A stretch of 64,000 nt of DNA, taken from positions 3,472,001 to 3,536,000 of the forward strand of contig CM055607.1 of NCBI GenBank assembly GCA_029379385.1, read 5' to 3'. The stretch is from Quillaja saponaria. Taxonomy: Eukaryota; Streptophyta; Magnoliopsida; Fabales; Quillajaceae. The notes under the pieces were generated by a model. It searched no databases. It had not been told where the DNA came from and saw nothing but the letters and a program-made list of their open reading frames with translations. Shown piece by piece: positions 25,175 to 36,647 of the stretch (position 1 is its first letter; each line of letters begins with the position of its first letter). Both the position numbers and the translations under genes were made by a program.

Positions 25175-26221
25175 CTACTTAAGAAAAAAATCCCGGTCTT
25201 TATGCGGTTGGCTTTCACTGCTATCTAGTGAATGGAGAAGTTTTGGAGTTGTCATGCGGAAGCTCAAGTGGTTCATAGGTTGGCTCATTGTGTATAGATC
25301 AGATGGACTGAGAGAATAGGGCAAGGAGTTTTGTGAGCTCAACACCTGATGATAGTTATTGATTTGTCTGGGATCAATCTCCAAAGGAGCCATTCCATGT
25401 TTAGGGAAAGAAGTTTGTGTTGGACCTACCAAAATTTGAGATGTACTTCCAGGATTAACATTGTGTTGATCAACTGTCTGGCATGTAAATCCATGATTCC
25501 CTGAGTGAGATAAGGAAATATTTGAAGGGTCCCAATGATAACCAAATGGCATAGTGTTCATCAATCCTAGGAAGGAAGGATGATTTCCTCTTGGTAAGAG
25601 GTTACTTGGCAAAATTTGTGCACCATTAGTTTCATTGCTTTCTTGTTTATTTTCTTGATCGCTTCTGCTTGTCCAATTTTCTCTCTCAGTTGATGTTTCT
25701 CCTGAAACTTCCTTAGACTTAGACTTCCAAAGTGTAGTTGAACCACTAGTCCATAAATTTGTCCTGGCTAATTCACTAGAACCTTCCCAATGAGTGGTGC
25801 TAGTAGGTTGAGAGGCAGTTACTTCACTAGAAGTACTTACACCAGATGGATAGTGATTGAGGGCAAAGTTACCTGGAGGCATTGGAAGTGGTGGGAGTTC
25901 ATCAATTTCATGTTTAGCTGCATTCAGCAACCAATCAACAACTTTGCTTGGCTGATTGAGCTCTAGTCTATCTTGAAGATCATATAATTGAATAGCAGTC
26001 GGTACCGAAAGCCTTACTCTCCGGTCTCGCAATCCTCTTATGGTACGAACTTTGCTATGCCTGTCTTTACCTCCAAAGGCTCTTGAAACCCGGACAATCC
26101 TTGGATCCTTCAATCTTAACCATGGCGCCGATGATCTAGATGAAGCCTTTGCTTTGTGATCATCACTTGCATTACCTTCTTGCTTTGGTGGAAAATCTGC
26201 TTCTTTTGGACTCCTAATCAT
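25175..26221 (-). CDS. TCP13: TCP transcription factor, CIN type (TCP13/TCP5/TCP17 group)
   Basis: CIN-type TCP proteins are nuclear DNA-binding factors that restrain cell proliferation and promote maturation at leaf margins. The intronless frame gives 348 residues. Residues about 48-107 form the TCP basic helix-loop-helix: basic region [20 protein letters not shown], helix [16 protein letters not shown], helix [15 protein letters not shown]. It is followed by the EIDELPPLP phrase typical of the TCP13/TCP5 group. The C-terminal SQILVGPTQ and EIDPRQ phrases favour TCP13. I saw no miR319-like target site, as expected for this subgroup. Odd points: Arg at residue 59, where the Arabidopsis relatives I remember have Cys, and Glu at residue 87 in the loop, where they have Gly. 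Confidence 0.9.
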   Translation of the reverse strand: MIRSPKEADFPPKQEGNASDDHKAKASSRSSAPWLRLKDPRIVRVSRAFGGKDRHSKVRTIRGLRDRRVRLSVPTAIQLYDLQDRLELNQPSKVVDWLLNAAKHEIDELPPLPMPPGNFALNHYPSGVSTSSEVTASQPTSTTHWEGSSELARTNLWTSGSTTLWKSKSKEVSGETSTERENWTSRSDQENKQESNETNGAQILPSNLLPRGNHPSFLGLMNTMPFGYHWDPSNISLSHSGNHGFTCQTVDQHNVNPGSTSQILVGPTQTSFPKHGMAPLEIDPRQINNYHQVLSSQNSLPYSLSPSDLYTMSQPMNHLSFRMTTPKLLHSLDSSESQPHKDRDFFLK

Positions 26222-29131
26222 CTTATGTTCTCATTATTGGTTCGACTGGTCTAAATTGTATCCTCACACACCTTTCTTGCTGCACTCTATATGAAACTTA
26301 CTTTTATATGCTTTGTACATGCATGCATACCTTGAAGATCGATGAATATAACTTTTCTCTTGTTCTTGTTCTTCTAATATCTGCTCCAAACAATCATTCA
26401 ATTAAACAAAATGAGAAACTTATAAACAATATATTAACATGAAATTTATATAACACATGCAAAGTAGTATCAAATAATTAAAAGGATAAGGTTTTTGAAC
26501 TTCAAATTTACCAATTCCCCAATTACAAGATGTGAAGTACGATTACTCACAGACTTAATTTGCTGCAACTCAATTGGATTACCATGAATATAATTATATA
26601 TAGCTTTCGATAAATTAATTTTGGATTTTCAATAACTCCTATTCTCATATAAATTAATGTCTCCTAATTAATATTGCAAAATCTTTAATTATTACTTTCT
26701 GTATAGTTAATGAAGAGTAAGAGAAAAGAAGAACAAAATAGAAAGGAGGGAAATTAGAAGAGCTCATACATGAAACCAATTAAACAAGTATATATCACAT
26801 GAAATTATGAACTAAATGTATCTATAGCAAAAGAGATATCACTACTAGTATATATCTTGCTAATTCAAGAGTGATGATCAAGGCAAGCTAGCTTACATGA
26901 TAGCCTAAATCCATATGCTACTAGAAATTAGCAGATGAGTTTCCCATCTGCTTGACTTGTATATATATATGTATATGTATATATAAACACCACCATAATT
27001 GAAAGGAAATGGGATGCAACTCAATTTGCACTAGTGCTTCTGGATATGCCTGCTAAGTTTGGCAGGCAAGCTGGAAATCTTGACTTGCTTGCACAGAATA
27101 ATAAACTTGGTAATGAAAGTTGATTGAGAAGGTTGAGATCGAAAAAAGAAGATGCCGGAACTGAACCGACCACAACGCACCTGAATCATAAAGCAAAGGC
27201 ATAGACGTAGCCACGTGTCACTCACAATGAGCAATGATTCCAATTCCTGGATATTGGTATTATATGTATAAGGACATATGAGTTGCAAGCATGTAGGAAA
27301 TTTAAAACATTTTTTGCAGTTTTTTGTAAGTTCAAAATTTGCTTCTTCTACCCAAAAATGAAAACACACACAATTAATAATTTTAACTGACAAGGGGACC
27401 ATGCTACACATTTGGAAAAGTGGCTACGCATGCTTTATCGACTACTACGAAAGCTTTTTGCGACTGAAGCACAACACATGGGTCGTTCAATGCATGCCAA
27501 TATAGTGATGTTAACATTCATGTTACTTAAAAATGTGCTTACCTAATTTCAGACTTCTTCTCACTCACTTCACAAAAATTTAAGCTTTGTCCAAAAAAAA
27601 AAAGGAATTATTTGAACTATTATATATACATGACAAGACAATCAATCGCATATATATATGTGAGAAAATTTATTATTTATTTCTACAACTTGTGTTTTGT
27701 CGTGACCTGTTACACAAGAATATACTACTAATTAAATTTATTATTTTTTAGATTATATTAAGCAATATATTAGTTGGGTATATGCAAAAGCTAGAAATTC
27801 AAGAAAATTAATTAGTAATAAAAGGGAATATATTATAGTAGAAAGGTTTAATTAAATTAGAGACAAACAAGAAATCCAAGTCTATTAAGTGGTGAGCCAA
27901 TCAAAAGTTGTGGTCTCTAGTCTAAGATGAATGGCATGTTGATGTGTATGATAGCTACTTGGAAGAATGGAAAGCTACCCCATTAGGTGAGGGACCAATT
28001 ATGTTATCTTTTGAAAACACCCACTGAGTACAAACAGGACCACACAACTACGCTGCAGAGAGATATGCATGGGGCAACTTGAAATTTCCAGAGAAACCTA
28101 ACAGCAGACACCAGAAAAGAAAAGAAAAAAAAAAGTGGATTAATTGCTTAATTTCTTCAAAAAAAAAAAAAAAAAAAAAAAACAGTACAAAGTCAATTAA
28201 TCATATGGAAAATACAGAAACGTTTGCGATTTTCCTTCTCTTGATTTTGACAAGGATTGTGGGTATCTTGTCTCCTTTCAAAATGACTGGGGCTTCACCA
28301 TTTGTGAGGATGTAGATCTCAACTTCAAAAACCCTAGCATTGCCCCAAATAGCTGTTTGCAATGGAGGTAATTTATTGAAGACAACCTTCAGAAATTTAC
28401 TACCCTGTTTGTGTTTGGAAATTGGTGTATCTTGGGCATCCAGTAAAACAAGAAGAAACCCTAAAATAACCAATTGATTCTATGGACAGAGGAACTCACC
28501 TGAATCCCTCCATGATTTTGGGAATTGAGTTATCAAGCCTTCAAGCCCAAAAGCTGCAAATAATTAGAAACAAGAAGGAATTTGCATATGGGATTTTCTA
28601 ATTAACTGAGACTCTAAACTTTATATATATAATATATATCTTTGGCCTTGTGTATATATATATATATATATAACAACAGCAGAAACATGTTGGTTTTCTT
28701 AGATCTCAAGTCTTATGAGTGAAAATTAACTTTATAATTGCGTCAGTACTAAACCATTAATTTAGCACATATATATGAGATGAAAAACCCTAAGCCATGA
28801 TTCCTAATTGTTTACTGAAAATAAGCCTACTTAAAAGCATATTTCTTCCTTTTTCTTAGTAGGACACTTTTGGCTTTGTTTAGTGAGAAATTAGAGTAGC
28901 AAAATAAATAAGTAATCATAAAGTTGGGAAGTTTTAATTTTGGTCAATTGATATGCATTAAAATTAGAATCTAGGTTGCAGACCCAAAAAAAAAAAAAGT
29001 AGTGAGAAGAAGAAGAAGAAGAGGAGGAAGAAGACGAAATTAGAGAGCAGGTTACAACATGTTTCTGAAAGTGAGCATTGAAAAAAAAAAAGAAAAAAAA
29101 AAAAAGAGTATCCACACAAAACATGTATATT

Positions 29132-29146
29132 GGGGGGGGGGGGGGG
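29132..29146. repeat. Homopolymer G15
   Basis: Fifteen consecutive G between ATATT and TTCT. Long G runs are prone to assembly and polymerase error, so the length is approximate. Confidence 0.7.
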
Positions 29147-29806
29147 TTCTTGAGAGTGTTTAATCCTTCAATGAGCACCAGTACTTGTACCAGCTGAAAA
29201 TGAAAGAAAGAGATGCCCTTCTTCACTGTTTTGATGCAGGAGAAAGAAAGAGATAGAAAAGTGAGTGAGATTTCTGATGTCTGATGTCTGATTTCTTGCT
29301 AGGGTTTAATTTTATCTGATTTTCTAAAGACAATCTAAACAAGCAGTAGGGGCATATCACAAGGGGAAGGAAGTCAGATATATGGTCAGAGAGTATAAGA
29401 CTATTCATCTTTACCTTTCTGAATATATAGCCACAACTCAGCAAAGAGTTAGGGAGGAGCACAAGCTAGACAAATTATTTTCATACAAATTGCCTTGCCT
29501 TCTTCTCTGCTGGATTTCAAAAATTGCCTATTCTTCTTTGGGTACAAAACGAAGCCTTTGATTGATACATAGGCACAATCCTAATCAATTAAATATAGGC
29601 AAATTATATAATGACCTTAAAATATTTAAAATATGCTGGTTTTTTATATCTACAAATGTACTCGTGCAAGAATCAAATTTATATATTAGTCTTAAATCTA
29701 CAATTTCAAAATTGAGTTTTGTGTTAATGATATTATGATGAATTGGCATTAAAAAGAGTTTATTGTGACTTTGTACAAATTCTATACGTATTGATCAGGT
29801 TCATTC

Positions 29807-29910
29807 ATGGAAATACAAATTCGACACATATTTCGGAAAACTAATGGTTGAGCTGATGCATTAGCCAAACGAAAAAGTTATAATCAGGATGAAATGATAA
29901 TCATATTTTG
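29807..29910 (+). pseudogene. Remnant of a LINE RNase H (RVT_3-like) domain
   Basis: One frame reads MEIQIRHIFRKTNG, stop, ADALAKRKSYNQDE. This matches the C-terminal RNase H signature of plant LINE-type elements, in which a HIFRE.N..ADALAK phrase follows the last catalytic region. An in-frame TGA interrupts it and no reverse transcriptase or flanking element body is visible, so it is a short decayed relic. Confidence 0.6.
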
Positions 29911-31229
29911 TTTCTATTGTTTTTTATGTTTCATTGACTACTCATTGACTTTGGATCAAGTGAAATAATGCATACGATTCAATGGAAGCAGGTACAATTA
30001 AAGACTGTGATTTTGTAAACTATAGAAAAGATGGAGACAGATGACAACGGCGAATAGTAAAGTGAAAGTAACAGTAAGAGAAGCATGCTTTTGGCAGAGG
30101 AAACAATTTCTGTATACTAGTTTTACTCTTTAGTACTCTTCTTCTTCTTTAATAAAAAAGAAAGAGATAATGGTACTGTTTTATTTACGTTAAAAAAATC
30201 TCCATGGGTAAATGGGATTCCTTTTTTAACTTTCCCTGCCAACTTTGCATTAATTGCAGTACTCATAGTATCTTTGTTCTGCTCTACTTAATTTCCTACC
30301 ATTTATGTAATTTGTTCTTTCCTGGTTCTTATTCTTTTTCCACCCTTGGGTTTTTGTGAAATGTCAATGCCCTTTTCGGTTTAAACAGGATGAAAACTAC
30401 TAGTAATAGATTAAAGAACTGATCAGGATGATGGCCCAAGTCAGACCAAGGACTGGACTAGTGCTTTTGTGATTTTTGGGGCCCATACATGCTGATGTCT
30501 CATTGTGTTTTCTTGGGACAAAATGTAGAATACCCAAGTTCCTGGCCCATATTATAAAAGAATATTCTTTTTACATATATAAAAATGATGAAGATTCATT
30601 ACATCAGCTCTTCAAATCAAATATATAATATTACTAGTCCCAGTGCGTATTCAGGGTATTTTTTTCTTTTTTTTTAAATAAAACATAATTTTTATAATAA
30701 TTAATTGTCAGAAAAAGTAATTAGGTATTTTGATTTATTTGATTTTATAATAAATGAATCAGTAGAATAGTGTGAGGAAGATGTTAGTTATTATGATATT
30801 TTATTTTAATTTTTTTTTATTGTTGCATAGGAATAAATAAGAAGTTGGTATTAGATGGTGGAACTGTGGATAATTTTTTAAATTTATTTATGTTTTTTTT
30901 AAATACGATGTTTTATCTCTTTATTTAGAAATTTAAATATTAAAAACTAAAGGTTATCATGAGTTCTAAATGTTAGTATAGTATAGATAAAGAAGATAAA
31001 GATAAACTCAATTTAATAGTCAACTGTAATTTTACATCTAAAATTTATAGATGAACAACCGTCTTATTTAACAATTGAAAAACAAAATTTTATATGACAT
31101 GTGTATGATTTGTTTATAAATCTACACCTATACACGATTTTATTGGTTGAGAACTATAAGCATTGGCATGAGAGAGGAATATCATATAAACATCTATATG
31201 TATACTATATATAAAAGTTATTTAATGAA

Positions 31230-32300
31230 ATATTTTTTTATTTTCGGTAAATACCCTTATAAGTTTTTATTATTACATAGTTATCTTTAATTGTTATTTT
31301 GCTATAAATAAACTAATTTTGTTTATATATTTTTTTTTCAAATTCTTCTCCATTTTAATATTAATAAGATTATAATTATTTTAGGATTATTGATTTTTTT
31401 AACTAATTTATAATTTTTTTAATTTATTATATGTAAATAGTAATTAAAATTGAATTTCTCAATTTTTTATGTTTAATAAGTTCCTAAAAATAATAATTAT
31501 TTTTAGTTCTTCTCAAATATAAAGAATTAAAAGTTTAAAAAATTACAATGAATTAAAAACATTATTAAGAGTATAGCTTTCATGATTATAATACTTGTTG
31601 TTTTAACTATTAATTCATTATTATTTTTTAAATATTTTTTTCAATAATTATTTTTTAATAGTAGTTAAGATTGAATATCTCAATTTTTTTGTTTAATAAG
31701 TTCTTAACAAGTATAAACTTTTTTAGTTTTTCTCAAATTTATACATTTTTAAAAAAATTAATTAAGAGCATAATTTTCATGATTATAATATTGTTGTTTT
31801 AATTTTTAATTTTTAATTCTTCTTCCATCTTAATAACTAGATAAATATAAATAAATTTGTGAATTAATTTTTTTAAATTATTTATTTTTTTATGAATATA
31901 AAAGTAGATTAGTGGAAAAAAATTTATCTTCTTAAATATCCTTATGAGTTTTTACTATTACATTTGTTATTTTACTTCAAATAGACTATTTATTTATTTT
32001 ACTTCTTTCATAATTCTTCTCCATTTTAATATTAATAGAATTATAATTGTTTTATAACTATTGTTATTTTTCATCCTCGTTATTTTCAAATTGTTAAATC
32101 TATAATTTGTCTATGTATGAAATTAAGAACAATTTCTCAAAATTTTTATTATTTATAAGTTGCAAATAATTTTAATGTAATAAATTAAAATTTTATTAAA
32201 AAAAAGCTATGAATAAAATAAAATATTAAGAGTATAGTTTTTATGATTATAATATTATTTTGTTATTTCAAAATTTTTAAAAAATTATATATTTATATTA
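31230..32300. repeat. Degenerate AT-rich tandem repeats
   Basis: The phrase 'ttcttctccattttaatattaata' occurs at 31342 and 32011, with a weaker copy at 31812. The 'ccttat(a/g)agtttttatta' phrase occurs at 31254 and 31940. 'gattataata' with preceding 'gagtatag' occurs near 31570, 31765 and 32235. Together they give a degenerate unit of about 670-690 bp with sub-copies about 200-220 bp apart. No coding potential. Confidence 0.6.
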
Positions 32301-32725
32301 TGACTTAAATTTTCTTATTGAATTTATCTATTTGTTCGATATCATTAACATAGAGTATTATTTTTTTATTAAATATAATCTCTTGAGATATATATTTATT
32401 GTTGATGAACATATATTATATATTATAAACACGATTCAAGCGCGATGCATATACTACGAAATCTAATAATATAATATAGATATAATCACTCAACATGATT
32501 GAAAAATATATTATTATTAAGTAAAAAAAATATTGAGACATGAACATCTATGTTATTTTAGAAGAAAAAATTCTTAAAGTCTCCTATTATATATATGATA
32601 TCTCGAATGCCATGGAACACCTTTGAGTTCAAGTTTGGCATCTCTCTAAATTCTCTTTCCTTTTATCTCTCTTTTACGTTGCTGATTTCATATATTGTGA
32701 AAGCATGACAACTTAGAAAAGCAGT

Positions 32726-32905
32726 CCTCCATCCTCTGCATTCATAAATGGAATTAATAGACACCCAAGAGTAATTTATTTTATAATGGTTGGTTTGAAC
32801 CTTCAAACCAATCATCATTTTTCTAATTCCTCCATCCTCTGCTTTCATAAATGGAATTAAAAGACATCCACGATTAATTTATTATATAGTGGTTGGTTTG
32901 AAAGT
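32726..32905. repeat. Direct repeat, period about 103 bp
   Basis: CCTCCATCCTCTGC plus TTCATAAATGGAATTAA starts at 32726 and again at 32829, continuing through a GGTTGGTTTGAA phrase in each copy. Two imperfect copies are present. Confidence 0.8.
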
Positions 32906-34104
32906 TCCAATCATGAAGAAAAATTAGCAAACTGATATGTAGGTATCAATAACTAGTAAACATAATAAATACGTTACTATTTTTTATATTAATATATTTC
33001 TATTATATATTATTTCAACTTAAAAAGTGAGTTATTATTTACTTAAGTTTTAAACAAGTCTTTATCTTTCTTCACAAACTATCTAACAACCAAATGTGAA
33101 AGAGTGAACCTAGTTAATGACACGTTTCAACACCCATAAGCACTTGTTTCAACCAAATGTATCAACCTAGCTAACCAAACCTCATTAATTATTAGGTAGG
33201 AGAAAGAAGTCGAACCATTGTATACATAGTTTCGGAGAAATAAGGATAAGTTCTGCTTTTTTTATTGAGATTTCTAAGTAAGTTTTATATTATATTTTTA
33301 TTTCTTATAATTCTTTCTTTTAAATTTTTTTTCAAATAAGTCCTATATTTTATATATATTATTGTTACCCTTTTTTTAAATTTTAGTATTAACTTAGGAA
33401 TATTAATTAAGTAGACTATTTTTTTAAAACACATTATTTAATTTAAAAATTAAAATTCATAATTTAATAATTACTAGAATAATAAATCTTTTAAAAAATT
33501 AATAAAAATTCATCATCCCTTTAATATGTCTTTCAAAAAAATGAAAAATAATTCTATAGTCAAACTTAGATTTATATATATGTCACTTTGTTCTTTATTA
33601 ATTTTTTAGGAAATGAATCTAAATTTATTTATTTTTAGTTCTCATCATGAAAAAATTAATAACAATTAAAATTGAATATGAAAATAATATATTTTTAAAA
33701 ATGTTTCTAGGGAAAATATGAAAGGAGGTAATGAGAAATTTTTTTATTTTTTAATTAATGATTATCTAATAATTTGATTTTTCTACTAATTATCAAATAA
33801 TAAATTTTTGTTTTCTAAATTAAATAATGTATTTTTAAAATTTATTCTACTTAATTAATATTTAATATTTAAAATAAAAAATAAGGGTAAAAGTGGCATA
33901 GAAAGTGTTAATATAAATTTAGGACTTATTTGAAAGAAAAGTTTAGAAGTAGGAGTTATGAGAAATAAAAATAAATTATATGACTTATTTGGAATAAGAC
34001 TTATCCAATATTTTTATATATAAATGAACCAGACCAGTTCAGCAAAACAAATTATTAAGAATCAAAGGGCAACAAATCTTCCTTTGCATCAGAAGTCAGA
34101 AAAC

Positions 34105-35517
34105 ATGTACGGCTCAACCAGAAACTGTTCAGTTCTTGAAGTTTGCCAGATAACACCCCCACCTGAAACAACAACAAATTATGCCACCCCAACGTCTCTT
34201 CCTCTTACTTTCTTTGACATACATTGGTTAAGGTTGCCTCCTGTTCAAGAACTTCAGTTTTATGAATTCACACACCCAACCCCAACATTCTTTGATTCTG
34301 TTCTTCCAAAACTCAAACACTCACTCTCTCTCACACTTCAGTACTTCCTTCCTCTTACTGGCAATTTCATTTGGCCTCATGGCTCTCACAAGCCCATCAT
34401 TAGTTACAGCCCAGAGGACTCTGTCTCGTTCACCATAGCCGAATCGAATGCATGTTTCATTCATCTTTCAGGCACAGATCTCAGTGAAGCAACAGAAATC
34501 CATCCTTTGATTCCCCAGCTGGCCATATCTGATGAAAAAGCTTCAGTGTTTGCTGTGCAAGTTACTCTGTTTCCAAACTCTGGTTTTTCAATTGGATTTG
34601 CTATACACCATGCTATTTTGGATGGCATAACAGCAAGCGTGTTCAGAAAATCTTGGGCTCATATTTGTAAGCTCCAAGACTTAACCAAGCCATTGTCCTT
34701 GTTACCAAGCCTAATGCCATTTTATGACAGATCAATAATTAAAGACTCAACTAGATTGGAAGCAATATATGTGGAGGAGTGGTTGAAACAGGGAGGACCC
34801 AACAATAGAAGTCTTAAAGTCTGGGATCTGAAAGTTCCAGAGGGTGCAATTAGAGGCATATTTGAATTGACCCACAAAGATATTGAAAACCTCAGGCAAT
34901 CTGTATTGGCCAAGCAGAATGGAAAGTTTCAACATTTATCAAAATTTACATTGATATGTGCTTATATTTGGATTTGCATTGTCAAGGCAGAAAAAACAAA
35001 AGGAGAAAATGTAGGCCTTGTGTTTTCTGTGGATTGTAGGCCTCGCATGGAACCACCCATTCCTTCAACATACTTTGGAAACTGTGTTGCAGGCAAGAGG
35101 ATAGAGGCAGAGACAAAAACGTTAATTGGAGAAGATGGGTTAGTTACTGCTGTGGAGGCCATCACTAAAGGTTTAACAAGTTTGGAAACTGATGGAGTGC
35201 TTAGCGGAGCAGATAAATGGGTTTCAATGTTGAGTGGTATAACAAGTGGCAGAACATTTGCTATTGCAGGGTCGTCTCACTTTGATGTCTATAATATTGA
35301 TTATGGGTGGGGAAGCCCAAAGAAGGTGGAAATGGCTTCCATAGATAGAACAGGAGCAATTTGCCTTTTCGGAAGTAGGAATGGTAATGGAGGAGTCCAG
35401 ATTGGTTTGGTCTTGAAGAAACATGAAATGGAAGCTTTTGCTACTCTCTTTGTTGAAGGTCTTGAATCCCTTTCTGATGCGGGTGCACAGGGGAGTCAAA
35501 TAATTATGAATGTTTAG
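34105..35517 (+). CDS. BAHD acyltransferase 1, malonyltransferase-like
   Basis: BAHD enzymes move an acyl group from acyl-CoA to an alcohol or amine in the cytosol. This copy most resembles the anthocyanin and phenolic-glucoside malonyltransferase clade. The start at 34105 (MYGSTRNCSVLEVCQ) is preferred over an in-frame ATG at 34024 because the family begins just before the LEVC phrase; it gives 470 residues without introns. Visible: the LPLTFFDIHWLRLPP N-terminal block, catalytic HAILD at residues 169-173, YFGNC near residue 323, and DYGWG at about 399 in place of the usual DFGWG, a mild change. First member of a tandem cluster, about 1.1 kb upstream of copy 2. The substrate cannot be read from the sequence. 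Confidence 0.88.
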   Translation: MYGSTRNCSVLEVCQITPPPETTTNYATPTSLPLTFFDIHWLRLPPVQELQFYEFTHPTPTFFDSVLPKLKHSLSLTLQYFLPLTGNFIWPHGSHKPIISYSPEDSVSFTIAESNACFIHLSGTDLSEATEIHPLIPQLAISDEKASVFAVQVTLFPNSGFSIGFAIHHAILDGITASVFRKSWAHICKLQDLTKPLSLLPSLMPFYDRSIIKDSTRLEAIYVEEWLKQGGPNNRSLKVWDLKVPEGAIRGIFELTHKDIENLRQSVLAKQNGKFQHLSKFTLICAYIWICIVKAEKTKGENVGLVFSVDCRPRMEPPIPSTYFGNCVAGKRIEAETKTLIGEDGLVTAVEAITKGLTSLETDGVLSGADKWVSMLSGITSGRTFAIAGSSHFDVYNIDYGWGSPKKVEMASIDRTGAICLFGSRNGNGGVQIGLVLKKHEMEAFATLFVEGLESLSDAGAQGSQIIMNV

Positions 35518-35796
35518 GGTCTTTTTATTTTTTATCTATAAGCTTATTGAGATTCATTAATATATATTTAGTTCAAAATATCGGTCATGCTTTGTAAGTT
35601 GAGTCTTCGTACAATAAATAAATTTCTAGTATTTTGTGATGTGTTTAGGAAATTGTCTAGATTAATTATAAGTCTTTTTGATATTAGTAATCTCTAAAAA
35701 TACTTCTATGTCTAATCAAAGAAAAAAGTTTTTGATTTGATAATTATAATTATTTACAAGTAATCTTGATAGGAGTGATTTATCTCTTCTAAATAA

Positions 35797-35938
35797 ACAA
35801 GTATGTATCTTGATCGGGTGACGTACTCTACAAATTTAGTGAGGTGGATTGATATCTAACACACAACAAACGAGTATGTGTCTTGATCGCGTGACATACT
35901 CTAAAAATTTAGTAATAGTAAATTGATATCCAACACAC
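35797..35938. repeat. Tandem dimer, unit about 71 bp
   Basis: AAACAAGTATGTATCTTGATCG and the following bases to ATCTAACACAC are repeated with scattered changes from 35868 onward. It lies between BAHD copies 1 and 2 and just before a long T run (about 35991-36020). Confidence 0.75.
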
Positions 35939-35989
35939 TCGAACATCATTTTTTAACTTTGAAAATTTGGTACTTATGAGTACAAACCT

Positions 35990-36020
<31 letters not shown>

Positions 36021-36647
36021 GTGTGGTGATACTAACAAACCCTTTTCAGAAATCATGCATGTAAATCTAGAAATTATCGCTGGAGACTTGGCTCACTTGG
36101 AATATCCATTCTTTACAGAGTTATTGGCTTACTGCAGCTCAAATAAAGAAGTTGTGTCTCTAATTAAATAAGTGATAGTTAATAAGAATAAAATAATTAC
36201 TATCTAGTCGTTTTTAAAAAATGATGATGATCCTAGTCTTGCTGCTAACTGGTTGATTTTGGATTTTGGATTTTGGTATGCTTCATATATAGTCTACATG
36301 TTAAATGAAAAATTAGCTTTCTATTGAAGATCAAATATAATATCAATTCCCAGAAAGTTAATATTTACTCCCATAATATTAATTTAATTTTTAAAAGAGA
36401 GAGCACACCAAGTTTTCAAGCATCAGAACGGCACTGACACACCACCCCACATACAATAACAATTTAAAAGAAAAAAAAAAGTACATGAAAATATAGTAAA
36501 ACTCAATAAATCTCAAATAAAATACAAAACACAAAGTGGCCCACTAACTTTACTGAAAGTGATAATAGATAAGCCACCGACCATCTATCAAAAGAAAAAC
36601 TTCACATTCTACAGATTAAAACTACAGCATCAAAGTCTGTCCTGTTC

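Larger units (their letters stand above)
26222..34023. other. Gene-poor region between the TCP gene and the BAHD cluster
   Basis: 26222-27000 is upstream of the TCP gene. The rest is AT-rich with a TA repeat (28648-28672), GAA tracts (29000-29030), a G15 run (29132-29146), a LINE RNase H scrap (29807-29910), degenerate tandem repeats (31230-32300) and a 103-bp direct repeat (32726-32905). No intact gene recognised. Confidence 0.45.

Noticed and set aside
26280..26330. Possible 5' UTR intron of the TCP gene (CTTCAAG/GTATGC ... GTGCAG)
   Set aside because: The splice signals look acceptable but the 51-nt length is below the usual plant minimum, so it was not annotated.
28201..28473. Minus-strand 90-codon open frame with a vaguely ankyrin-like stretch (LPPLQTAIWGNARVFEVEIY)
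   Set aside because: The ankyrin consensus is not met, there is no second repeat and no neighbouring exons; similarity may be chance.
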